This document shows, in pieces, positions 32,846-41,876 of a stretch of DNA of 64,000 nucleotides. Made by a program: the position numbers and the translations under genes. A model generated the notes under the pieces. The model saw only the letters and a program-made list of their open reading frames with translations, did no database searches and was not told the origin of the DNA. Position 1 is the first letter of the stretch, and each line of letters begins with the position of its first letter. Origin of the DNA: CALIZF01 sp046292445 (GTDB lineage: Bacteria; Pseudomonadota; Alphaproteobacteria; Rhodobacterales; Rhodobacteraceae); the NCBI GenBank assembly GCA_046292445.1, contig JBKBQT010000007.1:62001-126000 (forward strand). The letters run 5' to 3'.

Positions 32846-33964
32846 TCAGGCGCGAAAGCGCGCCGGGGAAAGGGCAGCCGGGTCGATCCCCGCCGCCGCG
32901 ATGTCGTCGGGCAGGCGCCCGTGCAGGATCAGCCCGGCGGCCATGCGCGACAGGGCCGGCGCCGTCTTGATGCCATAGCCGCCCTGCCCGGCAAGCCAGA
33001 AGAACCCGCCCTCCATCCCCACCACGGGATTGCGGTCGGGCGCGAAGGTGCGCAGCCCCGCCCAGGCATGCAGCACGCGGCGCACGGCGATCGTCGTTGC
33101 CGCCTCGAGCCGCGCAGCGCCGGTCGCCACATCGAGGTCATCGGGCCAGGCATCCATCGGCGGCGAGGGCGTCGCATCGCCGGGCGAGACGAACAGGCGC
33201 CCTGCATCCGGCTTGAAATAGAACGCCTCGTCCACATCGTTGACGAGCGGCCATTCCGCCGAACCCTCGGGCGCGGCGATCAGAAAGGCGGTGCGCCGCA
33301 GCGGTGTAAGCCCGATCGGCGCAACGCCCGCCAGCGCCGCCACGGCATCGGCCCAGGCCCCGGCCGCGTTCACCACGACGCCCGCCCGGATGGCCGCCCC
33401 CGCCGTCACGACCCGCCATCCGGCACCATCCCGCGCCAAACCCGTCACCCGCGCCCCGATCTCGATTCGCGCGCCGCGCGCCCGTGCCAGTCGCAGATAG
33501 CCCTGATGGAGCGCATCGACGTCGATCTCGCGCTGGTTCGGCTCGATGAAGGCGGCCGCGACATGACCCGGCCGCAGCACGGGAACGGCGGCGGCAACCT
33601 CGTCCGGTGTCATCGCCCGGATCGACGGCACAAGCGCCCGGCCCTCGGCCATGGCTCGCATGACGCGATCTACCTGATCGGCACGCCCGATGGTGATCAT
33701 CCCCCGCGGCCGCAACAGAGGCACGGCGGCGAAGCCTTCGGGCGGCGCTTCAAGGAACTGCCGCCCGCAGATCGCGATCCTGCGGATGAGCGGGCTGCCG
33801 TAATTCTCCGAGAAACTGGCCGCCGACCGGCCCGTCGCGTGATAGCCGCAGCGATCCTCGGCCTCGAACAGCACGACCGACGCACCTGCGGCAAGTGCCG
33901 CCGCCACCGAGGCACCCGCGATCCCGCCGCCGATCACCGCGATATCCGCCGCCGCCCCGTCCAT
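32846..33964 (-). CDS. FAD-dependent amino-acid/amine oxidase-like protein (DAO family)
   Basis: A 372-residue DAO-family flavoprotein. The FAD site is IAVIGGGIAGASVAAALAAG with an acidic residue at the end of strand two, followed by YHATGRSAASFSENYG, a segment typical of the D-arginine-dehydrogenase-like group. GQGGYGIKTAPAL near the C-terminus is the second FAD motif. ATG 33964 is chosen because it directly precedes the FAD fold. The gene leads an operon with RidA and the D-carbamoylase, so oxidation of a D-amino acid to an imino acid is a reasonable role. A paralogue lies at 50.4 kb. Confidence 0.82.
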   Translation of the reverse strand: MDGAAADIAVIGGGIAGASVAAALAAGASVVLFEAEDRCGYHATGRSAASFSENYGSPLIRRIAICGRQFLEAPPEGFAAVPLLRPRGMITIGRADQVDRVMRAMAEGRALVPSIRAMTPDEVAAAVPVLRPGHVAAAFIEPNQREIDVDALHQGYLRLARARGARIEIGARVTGLARDGAGWRVVTAGAAIRAGVVVNAAGAWADAVAALAGVAPIGLTPLRRTAFLIAAPEGSAEWPLVNDVDEAFYFKPDAGRLFVSPGDATPSPPMDAWPDDLDVATGAARLEAATTIAVRRVLHAWAGLRTFAPDRNPVVGMEGGFFWLAGQGGYGIKTAPALSRMAAGLILHGRLPDDIAAAGIDPAALSPARFRA

Positions 33965-34024
33965 CCCGCCCCCGCCGCCCGTGCACAGCAGACGCGGCGC
34001 CGGACCCGGGGTCAAGGGCGGATG

Positions 34025-34051
34025 AAAAAAGGCCCGGGCATCGCCCGGGCC
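34025..34051 (-). terminator. Rho-independent terminator after cenR-like gene
   Basis: Hairpin GGCCCGGGC-ATC-GCCCGGGCC whose minus-strand copy is followed by TTTTTT. It lies 114 bp beyond the response-regulator stop and upstream of the oxidase operon. Confidence 0.85.
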
Positions 34052-34164
34052 AGTCCAACAGGGAGGTTCCGCGCCATGACCCCGACGCGGACAGGGGAAC
34101 CCCTGCAGGAAACGATCCCGCCAAGGCGAAGCGATACATCGCGAATTCGGCAACAATATGGCAG

Positions 34165-34851
34165 TCAGACCGCCAGTTTGTAGCCGCCCGATTCGGTCAC
34201 AAGCAGCCGCGCATTCGACGGATCGGGCTCGATCTTCTGGCGCAGCCGGTAGATGTGCGTTTCCAGCGTATGCGTCGTCACGCCCGCGTTATAGCCCCAG
34301 ACCTCGTGCAGCAGCACATCGCGCGCCACCACCATGGGCCCGGCGCGATAGAGGAACTTGAGGATGTTGGTTTCCTTCTCGGTCAGGCGGATCTTGCGCT
34401 CCTTCTCGTCGAGCAGCAGCTTCATCGCGGGCTTGAACGTGTAGGGGCCAAGCTGGAAGACGGCATCCTCGCTCTGCTCGTGCTGGCGCAACTGCGCCCG
34501 GATCCGGGCGAGCAGGACGGGGAACTTGAACGGCTTGGTCACATAGTCGTTCGCCCCCGCATCGAGGCCGAGGATCGTGTCGGCATCCGTGTCATGCCCG
34601 GTCAGCATCAGGACCGGCGCCTTGATCCCCTGCTTGCGCATGCGCCGGCACAACTCGCGCCCGTCCGTGTCGGGCAGGCCGACGTCGAGGATGATGAGGT
34701 CGTGATGCTGCGCCTTGGCCCGCTCCATCCCCTCGGTGCCTGTCGCGGCCTCGAAAACGTCGAAGTCCTCGGTCAGCACCAACTGTTCCGACAGCGCCTC
34801 GCGCAGATCGTCGTCATCATCGATCAGCAAGATTTTGCGCAGATTGGCCAT
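34165..34851 (-). CDS. cenR: OmpR/PhoB-family response regulator, CenR-like
   Basis: A 228-residue regulator with an N-terminal receiver (acidic DDDDD at residues 11-15, phosphorylatable Asp56 in LIILDVGLPD, KPF lysine) and a C-terminal winged helix (LTEKETNILKFLYRAG, VTTHTLETHIYRLRQKIE). The receiver and the ILGLDAGANDYVTKPFKFP stretch fit CenR, the essential cell-envelope regulator known in Caulobacter and Rhodobacter. ATG 34851 has AGGGAGAAG in front; the frame is open further up without homology. No kinase gene is adjacent. A terminator follows. The symbol rests on sequence resemblance recalled, not on a search. Confidence 0.7.
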   Translation of the reverse strand: MANLRKILLIDDDDDLREALSEQLVLTEDFDVFEAATGTEGMERAKAQHHDLIILDVGLPDTDGRELCRRMRKQGIKAPVLMLTGHDTDADTILGLDAGANDYVTKPFKFPVLLARIRAQLRQHEQSEDAVFQLGPYTFKPAMKLLLDEKERKIRLTEKETNILKFLYRAGPMVVARDVLLHEVWGYNAGVTTHTLETHIYRLRQKIEPDPSNARLLVTESGGYKLAV

Positions 34852-34988
34852 GGACTTCTCCCTTTGTTGCGGGGCGCAGATGCGGGCCGGCAGGGACCCG
34901 GACAAGCCTTGTGACAGACGATTCACGCCGACGTGTCGGCAGGCGCGGGTTTGTTTCAATTCCCCGCGCCGCACGCTATGGCTGCGCC

Positions 34989-36077
34989 ATGACGCTGCGC
35001 CCCTCGCCCGCCGAACGCCTCAACCGCGCCCGCGCCGACCTGCGCATGGGCCTGCCGGTCGTGCTCACGGACGCGGGCGCGGGTGCGCTCGTTGCGGCGG
35101 TCGAGACACTGGGGGGCGACCGGCTCGCCGCCCTGCGGCAACGCGGCGCGGCGGTGCTTGCGATCACCGTGCGGCGGGCGGAGACGCTGCGCGCGCGGGC
35201 CTATGACGGTGACCTCGCCCGCGTGGCGGTCCCGCCGGGGGCGGGCCTCGCCTGGCTCCGCGCCCTGGCCGATCCGGCGCAGGATCTCGCCCATCCGCTC
35301 AAGGGGCCGCTGACGACGCTGCGGGACGGGCCGGCCGACCTCCACCGCGTCGCCATCGGGCTGGCGAAATCGGCGCAGCTCCTACCGGCTGCCGTGGTGG
35401 TTCCCGTGGCCCATCCCGCCGCACTGGCGGCGGCCGAAAGCCTCACGGCCCTTGCCCTCGCCGAAGTCGAAGGCGCGCTCGCCCGCGCGGCGATCCTCGC
35501 CCCCGTCGCGGCCGCGCGGGTGCCGATGGTCGCGGCCGCGGCGGGGCGTGTCCATGTGTTCCGCCCCGACGACGGCGGCGCCGAACATTATGCGGTCGAG
35601 ATCGGACGCCCCGACCGCACGCGCCCCGTCCTCGCGCGGCTGCATTCGGCCTGCTTCACCGGCGACGTGCTCGGCAGCCTGAAATGCGACTGCGGCCCGC
35701 AGCTGCGCGCGGCCCTCGCCCAGATGGGCGAGGAAGGGGCGGGGGTGCTGCTCTACCTCAACCAGGAGGGGCGCGGCATCGGCCTGGCCAACAAGCTGCG
35801 CGCCTACGCCCTGCAGGACCAGGGTTTCGACACGGTCGAGGCGAACCACCGCCTCGGCTTCGAGGATGACGAGCGGGATTTCCGCATCGGCGCGGCCATC
35901 CTGCGCCGCATGGGATTCGGCGCCGTGCGGCTGATGACCAACAACCCCACCAAGATCGCCATGATGCAGGCGCAAGGCCTCGCCGTGCCCGAACGGGTGC
36001 CGCTGCGCGTGGGCCAGACGGACGAAAACCGCGCCTATCTCGCCGCGAAGGCCGCCAAGTCGGGACACCTGCTGTGA
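34989..36077 (+). CDS. ribA: GTP cyclohydrolase II with degenerate N-terminal domain
   Basis: A 362-residue protein. The C-terminal half is GTP cyclohydrolase II: zinc cysteines in HSACFTGDVLGSLKCDCGPQ, NQEGRGIGLANKLRAYALQD and MTNNPTKI. It opens GTP in the first step of riboflavin synthesis. The N-terminal 160 residues look like a decayed 3,4-dihydroxybutanone-phosphate synthase domain: the framework is recognisable (RADLRMGLPVVLTDAG), but the acidic catalytic loop is gone. ATG 34989 is chosen as the family-like start. The stop overlaps the next gene by 4 bp (GTGA). Confidence 0.87.
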   Translation: MTLRPSPAERLNRARADLRMGLPVVLTDAGAGALVAAVETLGGDRLAALRQRGAAVLAITVRRAETLRARAYDGDLARVAVPPGAGLAWLRALADPAQDLAHPLKGPLTTLRDGPADLHRVAIGLAKSAQLLPAAVVVPVAHPAALAAAESLTALALAEVEGALARAAILAPVAAARVPMVAAAAGRVHVFRPDDGGAEHYAVEIGRPDRTRPVLARLHSACFTGDVLGSLKCDCGPQLRAALAQMGEEGAGVLLYLNQEGRGIGLANKLRAYALQDQGFDTVEANHRLGFEDDERDFRIGAAILRRMGFGAVRLMTNNPTKIAMMQAQGLAVPERVPLRVGQTDENRAYLAAKAAKSGHLL

Positions 36078-36583
36078 GGGTCGGCCCCGCCGACATCGTC
36101 GTAACCCGCGCCGGCGCGCGCTTCATGGGGCGGCGCTTTCCCTGCAGCCTCGGGCGCGGCGGCATCCTGCCCGCCCGCGCCAAGCGCGAAGGCGACGGCG
36201 CGACCCCGGCCGGCGTCCACCGGATCACCGGCATGCTCTACCGCCCCGACCGCATCGCCCGCCCCGCCGACTGGGCCCTGCCGATCCGCCCCGGCGATCT
36301 GTGGTCGGACGACCCGGACGACCCGGATTACAACCTGCCCGTCCGCGCGCCGCACCCCTGGCGCACCGAACGGATGCGCCGCCCCGATCCGCTCTACGAC
36401 CTCGTCCTGCTCACCGACTGGAACTGGCCGCAGGCCGAGGCCGGGCGGGGATCGGCCATCTTCATCCACCGCTGGCGAGTCCCGGGGCACCCAACGGCGG
36501 GCTGCGTGGCACTCGACCCCGCCGATCTCGCGTGGATCGCCCCCCGCATCCGCTACTGGACGCGGCTCGTGGTGCGCGCCTGA
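36074..36583 (+). CDS. YkuD-type L,D-transpeptidase domain protein
   Basis: A 169-residue protein consisting of a YkuD catalytic domain; the motif HRWRVPGHPTAGCVAL contains His132 and the nucleophile Cys144. L,D-transpeptidases cross-link peptidoglycan or attach proteins to it, but no signal peptide or anchor is visible, so its location is unclear. The start is GTG 36074, overlapping the ribA stop by 4 bp, so it is translated with ribA. Confidence 0.8.
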   Translation: MRVGPADIVVTRAGARFMGRRFPCSLGRGGILPARAKREGDGATPAGVHRITGMLYRPDRIARPADWALPIRPGDLWSDDPDDPDYNLPVRAPHPWRTERMRRPDPLYDLVLLTDWNWPQAEAGRGSAIFIHRWRVPGHPTAGCVALDPADLAWIAPRIRYWTRLVVRA

Positions 36584-36625
36584 CGCTCGGGGCGGCACGC
36601 CGCACCCCCGGCTTCAGGCTGGCGC

Positions 36626-36644
36626 AAATATCCCCGCCGGAGGC
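36626..36644 (+). repeat. AAATA-NN-CCCGCCGGAGGC intergenic repeat, copy 2
   Basis: Second copy of the 19-bp element seen at 10417-10435, here between the convergent L,D-transpeptidase and YggS genes. Recurrence at two unlinked intergenic sites argues against chance. Confidence 0.5.
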
Positions 36645-36677
36645 TCCCGCAGCCGCCGCAGGCGCAACGCCGGTCGA

Positions 36678-37349
36678 TCAGCCCGCCGCAGGACGCCCGC
36701 CCGTCCCGCGGGCCCCGAAGATCGCCGAGCCGACCCGGACATGCGTCGCCCCGAGCGCCACCGCGACCTCGAAATCCGCGCTCATGCCCATCGACAGACC
36801 GGCAAGGCCGTTTCGCAGGGCGATCGCGGCGAGCAGGCGGAAATGCGGGGCGGGATCCTCCGCCTCGGGCGGGATGCACATCGCGCCGGCCAGCGGCAGG
36901 TCCATCGCCCGGGCCGCCGCGACGAAGGCATCGGCATCGCCGGGCAGCACGCCCGCCTTCTGCGGCTCGGCCCCGGTGTTCACCTGCACGAAGAGCGCGG
37001 GGCAGGCACCACGCGCCTGGGCGAGCGTGGCGAGCCGCTGCGCGAGGCTGGGCCGGTCGAGCGTGTGGATCGCATCGAACAGGTCCATCGCGGCCTTCGC
37101 CTTGTTGGTCTGGAGCGGCCCGATCATGTGCAGGGCGACGCCGGGATAGCTTGCGCGCAGATCGGGCCATTTGCCCGCCGCTTCCTGCACGTAATTCTCG
37201 CCAAAGACGCGGTGCCCGGCGTCGAGCACCGCAACGACGCGGTCGATCGGCTGCACCTTCGACACCGCGACAAGCGTGACCGATCCGGCCGTGCGGCCGG
37301 CGGATGCCTCTGCCGCGCGCAGGCGGGCCGTGATGGCGGCAAGGGACAT
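36678..37349 (-). CDS. YggS family pyridoxal-phosphate homeostasis protein
   Basis: A 223-residue PLP-binding protein of the YggS/PROSC family. The PLP lysine is Lys31 (LVAVSKVQP), followed by FGENYVQEA and MIGPLQTNKAK. Family members bind PLP without a known catalytic reaction and keep vitamin B6 and amino-acid pools in balance. ATG 37349 has GGAGGTGACG in front and is preferred to the start 7 codons upstream. It follows the porin gene on the same strand after a terminator. Confidence 0.88.
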   Translation of the reverse strand: MSLAAITARLRAAEASAGRTAGSVTLVAVSKVQPIDRVVAVLDAGHRVFGENYVQEAAGKWPDLRASYPGVALHMIGPLQTNKAKAAMDLFDAIHTLDRPSLAQRLATLAQARGACPALFVQVNTGAEPQKAGVLPGDADAFVAAARAMDLPLAGAMCIPPEAEDPAPHFRLLAAIALRNGLAGLSMGMSADFEVAVALGATHVRVGSAIFGARGTGGRPAAG

Positions 37350-37375
37350 GGCGTCACCTCCGGCATGCAAAACGG

Positions 37376-37401
37376 AAAAGGGCGGGCTTGCGCCCGCCCT
37401 T
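37376..37401 (-). terminator. Rho-independent terminator after the porin gene
   Basis: Hairpin AAGGGCGGGC-TTGC-GCCCGCCCTT with a TTTT run on the minus strand, 24 bp beyond the porin stop. It isolates the porin transcript from the YggS gene downstream. Confidence 0.85.
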
Positions 37402-37424
37402 CCCGCACCTGTGATCCGCGAGGA

Positions 37425-38405
37425 TCAGAAGCGGAACGACACGCCGAGGTCGCCGCGGGTCGTGCCGGTCGGGGTCGACTGGACCGCCGCGCCGAGCGTC
37501 GCGCCGCCGCCGAGACCGTAGGTCGCGCCGACACCGAAGGTGGTCGGGTTGGTGATGCCCGTGCTGAAGTCCTGGTTGGCCACGAAGGCCGACAGGGTCA
37601 GCGAGTCGATCCGGTAGCTCACGTCGCCGACGATCTTGTTGATCCGGTTGGCGTCAGCGCCGTGGATACCGTAGGCGAGGCCCACGCCGAACTGGCCGAT
37701 CGCGCCCGACACGCCGAGGATGAGCTTGTCCTCGATCGTGTTCAGGTTGGTGCCCGGCGCATAGGCGGCAGCGGAGGCGGTGGCGTCCTGATAGGCCGCT
37801 TCGAAGGTCCAGCCCTGGAACGTGTAGGCCGCACCGACCGCAGTGCGCTGCACGTTGCCGCCGGTGCCGGCGCGCAAGCCTTCCGACGAGTGCGAGGCGC
37901 GCAGCGTGAAGCCCGCCATCGAGTACTGCAGCGAGATGCCTTCCGCGCCGTTGCCGGTGCTCGAGAAGCTGTCCCACGCGAACTGCGCATGGCCGCGGCC
38001 CGTGACGTTACCGACGAGCTGGGTCCAGCCGAGGCCGGTGCCCAGACCGTAGAGCGGACGGTACATCACGCCCATCTGCTCGATCGGGCTGTCGATGTTA
38101 CCGGCGGTCACGGTCAGGCCGGCGAACGACGCGCTGACGCGAGCGCCCGAAACCGCTGCACCGGCGTTCTCGTCCGAACGGATCCGGGCGCGGGCAGCCA
38201 GCGTCACGCCGCCGTCGGTCGTGGTGGAGCCGTCGATGTTGAGCGTGAAGCGCTTTTCGAGGCGAACGGTCGGGGTGTTCGCGCCGGTCCAGCCAGCCGA
38301 GTTGTACTGCAGACCCATCCGGGCGTCGCCGCCGAACTTCACTTCCGCAGCAGCCACGCCGGCCGAGAGGGCCAGGGCGGTGGTAGCAAAGAGAACCTTT
38401 TTCAT
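37425..38405 (-). CDS. outer-membrane porin, Rhodobacter type
   Basis: A 326-residue porin. A Sec signal peptide (MKKVLFATTALALSAGVAAA) is cleaved before EVKFGG; the mature protein is rich in alternating beta strands with glycine and aromatic residues and ends in SFRF, the C-terminal phenylalanine needed for outer-membrane insertion. It resembles the 16-stranded trimeric porins of Rhodobacter. It lies alone, ahead of its own terminator. The upstream gap of 273 bp contains a CCCAA/TTGGG hairpin (38436-38461) that may be part of a long 5' untranslated region. Confidence 0.9.
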   Translation of the reverse strand: MKKVLFATTALALSAGVAAAEVKFGGDARMGLQYNSAGWTGANTPTVRLEKRFTLNIDGSTTTDGGVTLAARARIRSDENAGAAVSGARVSASFAGLTVTAGNIDSPIEQMGVMYRPLYGLGTGLGWTQLVGNVTGRGHAQFAWDSFSSTGNGAEGISLQYSMAGFTLRASHSSEGLRAGTGGNVQRTAVGAAYTFQGWTFEAAYQDATASAAAYAPGTNLNTIEDKLILGVSGAIGQFGVGLAYGIHGADANRINKIVGDVSYRIDSLTLSAFVANQDFSTGITNPTTFGVGATYGLGGGATLGAAVQSTPTGTTRGDLGVSFRF

Positions 38406-38678
38406 CGTTTTCCCTCGTTGTCGATCAAGGTGCTGCCCAACTCAGGGGAATCCGAATTGGGTATGGATGGTATGTCGCGCCGCTGCGCCTCGATTGCAAT
38501 TGGCCCGTCAGGTGGCAGCGGCACATGCCCCGGCCATGGTGCAGGGAAGCCACAGTGCCGCCCGGCCCTTCCCCCGCCGCCCCATTGCCCGCGCCCGGCC
38601 CGCGTTCGGGGGAAAGGCCTTGTCCGGCCCCGGCCATGCCGCTAGAGAGGCCGGAACAGGGACGGCAGGGACACAGGC

Positions 38679-39248
38679 ATGACGGTTCACGGCCTCGGGC
38701 GCCTTCTGATGCTGGGACTGCTGGCCGCTTCGGTCGCATCCTGCGGGCGTATCGGCAGCGCCAATCCGTTCGGCGGTCGCGGCGGGGCCATTGCCGGCCC
38801 GGTCATCAGCGCCGAGGAGGCGCGCGCGCGCGACAACCGCGAGAACCTCGACCGGTTCGAACTGGCCGAGCGCCGCCGCCGCGGCATTCCCGACAGTGCG
38901 CCGCGCGAGACGATATTCGACCTCTTCCGCCGCGGCGACCAGCAGGTGGGCGTCAGCGTCAACCGCTATCTGTGGACGGCCTCGCTCGAAGTGCTCAGCT
39001 TCCTGCCGCCCGAGACGGTCGATCCCTTCACCGGGGTAATCTCGACCGGCTATGGCACGCCGCCCGGCGGCGGGCGGGCCTATCGGGCCACGGTTCTCAT
39101 CAGCGATCCGGCGCTCGACGCCCGCTCGCTCAAGGTCGCCATGCAGGTGCGCGGCGGCGGCGCGGTCTCGCCCGAGGTGCTGCGCCGGATCGAGGATGCG
39201 ATCCTGACGCGGGCGCGGCAGCTGCGGGTCGAGGGCGGACGGTTCTAG
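38679..39248 (+). CDS. DUF3576 domain lipoprotein
   Basis: A 189-residue protein with a lipoprotein signal: the hydrophobic segment ends in ASVASC, making Cys22 the lipidated residue. The rest is DUF3576, an envelope domain of unknown function (RYLWTASLEVLSFLP, DPFTGVISTGY). In Rhodobacterales it usually precedes leuS, lptE and holA, as here. The link to lptE suggests an envelope role in LPS transport, but this is only genomic association. Confidence 0.85.
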   Translation: MTVHGLGRLLMLGLLAASVASCGRIGSANPFGGRGGAIAGPVISAEEARARDNRENLDRFELAERRRRGIPDSAPRETIFDLFRRGDQQVGVSVNRYLWTASLEVLSFLPPETVDPFTGVISTGYGTPPGGGRAYRATVLISDPALDARSLKVAMQVRGGGAVSPEVLRRIEDAILTRARQLRVEGGRF

Positions 39249-39317
39249 CGCGCCGGGCTGGACCGCGCGGTCTGCCGTTCCTATAAGCCGCGGGCGACGG
39301 TTTCCCCGAGGTTCCCC

Positions 39318-41876
39318 ATGTCCCGCTACACGCCTTCGACCATCGAGCCCAAGTGGCAGGCCGCCTGGGACGCGGCGGGCGTGTTTGCCGCGCGGGCCGT
39401 TCCAGGGCGGCCGAAATACTACGTGCTCGAGATGTTCCCCTACCCCTCGGGCCGCATCCACATGGGCCATGTGCGCAACTACGCCATGGGCGATGTGATC
39501 GCGCGCTACAAGGCCGCCTGCGGCTTTGCCGTGCTGCATCCGATGGGGTGGGATGCGTTCGGGCTGCCGGCCGAGAATGCGGCGATGGAGCGGGGCGGGC
39601 ATCCGCGCGACTGGACCTATGGCAACATCGCGGCGATGCGGGCGCAGATGAAGCTGCTGGGCCTGTCGCTCGACTGGAGCCGCGAGTTCGCCACCTGCGA
39701 CGACGACTATGTGGCCCAGCAGCAACGCTTGTTTCTCGACATGCTGGCGGCCGGGCTGGTGACGCGGCGGGCGGCGCAGGTGAACTGGGATCCGGTGGAC
39801 CGGACGGTTCTGGCCAACGAACAGGTGATCGACGGCAAGGGCTGGCGCTCGGGCGCCGAGGTCGAGCGGCGCGAGTTGACGCAATGGTTCTTCCGCATCG
39901 CCGACGACGCGGGCGAATTGCTCGATGCGCTGGACGGGCTGACCGGCTGGCCCGAGAAGGTGCGGCTGATGCAGGCCAACTGGATCGGCCGGTCGCGGGG
40001 GCTGCAATTCGCCTTCGAGACGGTCGGCGCGCCCGAGGGGCACGCGCGGATCGAGGTCTACACGACCCGGCCCGACACGCTCCTCGGTGCGACCTTCCTG
40101 GCGCTCAGCCCCGATCACCCGCTGTCAAAGGCGCTGGAGAGCGATCCGGCCGTGGCGGCGTTCAACGCCGAATGCCGGCGCAGCGGCACCAGCGAGGCGG
40201 CCATCGAGACGGCCGAGAAACGGGGGATCGACACCGGCATCCGCGTGCGCCATCCGCTCGATCCGGGGGTGGAGCTGCCGGTCTGGATCGCGAATTTCGT
40301 GCTGATGGAGTATGGCACGGGGGCGATCTTCGCCTGCCCCGCGCATGACCAGCGCGACCTCGATTTCGCGCGCAAATATGCCCTGCCGGTGATCGACACC
40401 TTCGTGGCCGTCGAGGGCGGCGGCGCGGTGGGCGACACTGCCTATGTCCCGCCCAAGGATCAGCCGGTGCGCTGGCTGCGCGCCTTCGGCTGGCCCGAGA
40501 TCGCCACAGCGCAGGCCGCCATCGACGCCGCCATCGCGCGGGCCGAGGCCGAGGGCTGGGGCCGGGGCGTCACCCGCTATCGCCTGCGCGACTGGCTTTT
40601 GTCGCGCCAGCGCTACTGGGGCTGCCCGATTCCGATCGTGCATTGCGACGCCTGCGGCCCGGTGCCGGTGCCGGCGGCCGACCTGCCGGTGCTGCTGCCG
40701 CAGGACGTGACCTTCGACCGTCCGGGCAACCCGCTCGACCGGCACCCCGCCTGGGCGCAGGTGCCCTGCCCCGCCTGCGGCAGGGCGGCCCGGCGCGAGA
40801 CGGACACGATGGATACCTTCGTCGATTCGTCCTGGTATTACGCCCGCTTCACGGCGCCCCGTGCCGCGACCCCGACCGATCCGGCCGAGGCCGCCTACTG
40901 GATGAACGTGGACCAGTATATCGGCGGGGTCGAACATGCGATCCTGCACCTGCTCTACTCGCGGTTCTTCGCGCGGGCGATGGCGCGGACCGGGCACCTG
41001 CCGGCCTCGGCCATCGAGCCGTTCGATGCGCTGTTCACCCAAGGGATGGTCACGCACGAGATCTACCAGTCGCGCGATGCGGCCGGGCGGCCGGTCTATC
41101 ACCTGCCCGAGGAGGTCGAGCGGGGCGAGGATGGCGCGCGGCTGCGCGCAACGGGCGCGGCGCTCGAGGTGATCCCGTCCGCCAAGATGTCGAAATCGAA
41201 AAAGAACGTGGTGGACCCCGAGGCGATCATCGCCGCCTTCGGCGCCGATACCGCGCGCTGGTTCGTGCTGTCGGACAGCCCGCCCGAGCGGGATGTGGAA
41301 TGGACCGCCGCCGGGGCCGAAGCGGCGCACCGTCACCTCGCGCGGGTCTGGCGGCTGGCGGTCGAGGCGGCCGAGGGGGATGCACCGGGCACGCCCGAGG
41401 CGGACGCGGCGCTGCGCCACGCGGTGCACCGGGCGATTGCCGACGTGACGGCCGGGATCGAGGGGTTCGCGTTCAACAAGGCGATCGCGGCGCTCTACAC
41501 GCTGACCAACGCCGTCGCCCGCAGCGAGGCGGGCGCGGCGGCGCGGCGCGCGGCGCTGCGCTGCATGGCGCAGCTGATGGCGCCGGTCGTCCCGCATCTG
41601 GCCGAAGAGGTCTGGGCGACGCTTGGCGGCGCGGGCCTCTGCGCGCAGGCCGACTGGCCCATGGCCGACCCGGCCCTGCTGATCGAGGGCACCGTGACGC
41701 TGCCGATCCAGATCAACGGCAAGCGCCGCGCCGAGATCACCGTGCCGCGCGACATGGATGCGGCCGGGGTCGAGGCAGCCGTGATGGCAGACGAGACGGT
41801 GGGAAAGTTCCTTGGCGGTCAGGTGCCGAAGAAGCTGATCGTCGTGCCGGGCCGCATCGTCAATGTGGTGGTCTGA
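39318..41876 (+). CDS. leuS: leucyl-tRNA synthetase
   Basis: An 852-residue class I synthetase that charges tRNA-Leu. The HIGH motif appears as YPSGRIHMGHVRNY near residue 45, the editing domain (residues about 220-410) includes TTRPDTLLGATFLALSP, the zinc-binding insert (CDACGPVP, CPACGRAARRETDTMD) is present and the KMSKS loop reads AKMSKSKKNVVDP. Length fits the family. The 3' end overlaps lptE by 14 bp, so leuS and the LPS gene are probably co-transcribed. Confidence 0.96.
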   Translation: MSRYTPSTIEPKWQAAWDAAGVFAARAVPGRPKYYVLEMFPYPSGRIHMGHVRNYAMGDVIARYKAACGFAVLHPMGWDAFGLPAENAAMERGGHPRDWTYGNIAAMRAQMKLLGLSLDWSREFATCDDDYVAQQQRLFLDMLAAGLVTRRAAQVNWDPVDRTVLANEQVIDGKGWRSGAEVERRELTQWFFRIADDAGELLDALDGLTGWPEKVRLMQANWIGRSRGLQFAFETVGAPEGHARIEVYTTRPDTLLGATFLALSPDHPLSKALESDPAVAAFNAECRRSGTSEAAIETAEKRGIDTGIRVRHPLDPGVELPVWIANFVLMEYGTGAIFACPAHDQRDLDFARKYALPVIDTFVAVEGGGAVGDTAYVPPKDQPVRWLRAFGWPEIATAQAAIDAAIARAEAEGWGRGVTRYRLRDWLLSRQRYWGCPIPIVHCDACGPVPVPAADLPVLLPQDVTFDRPGNPLDRHPAWAQVPCPACGRAARRETDTMDTFVDSSWYYARFTAPRAATPTDPAEAAYWMNVDQYIGGVEHAILHLLYSRFFARAMARTGHLPASAIEPFDALFTQGMVTHEIYQSRDAAGRPVYHLPEEVERGEDGARLRATGAALEVIPSAKMSKSKKNVVDPEAIIAAFGADTARWFVLSDSPPERDVEWTAAGAEAAHRHLARVWRLAVEAAEGDAPGTPEADAALRHAVHRAIADVTAGIEGFAFNKAIAALYTLTNAVARSEAGAAARRAALRCMAQLMAPVVPHLAEEVWATLGGAGLCAQADWPMADPALLIEGTVTLPIQINGKRRAEITVPRDMDAAGVEAAVMADETVGKFLGGQVPKKLIVVPGRIVNVVV

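Noticed and set aside
38406..38678. Possible small RNA or riboswitch upstream of the porin gene
   Set aside because: Only a short CCCAA/TTGGG hairpin is visible, without a conserved motif that I recognise.
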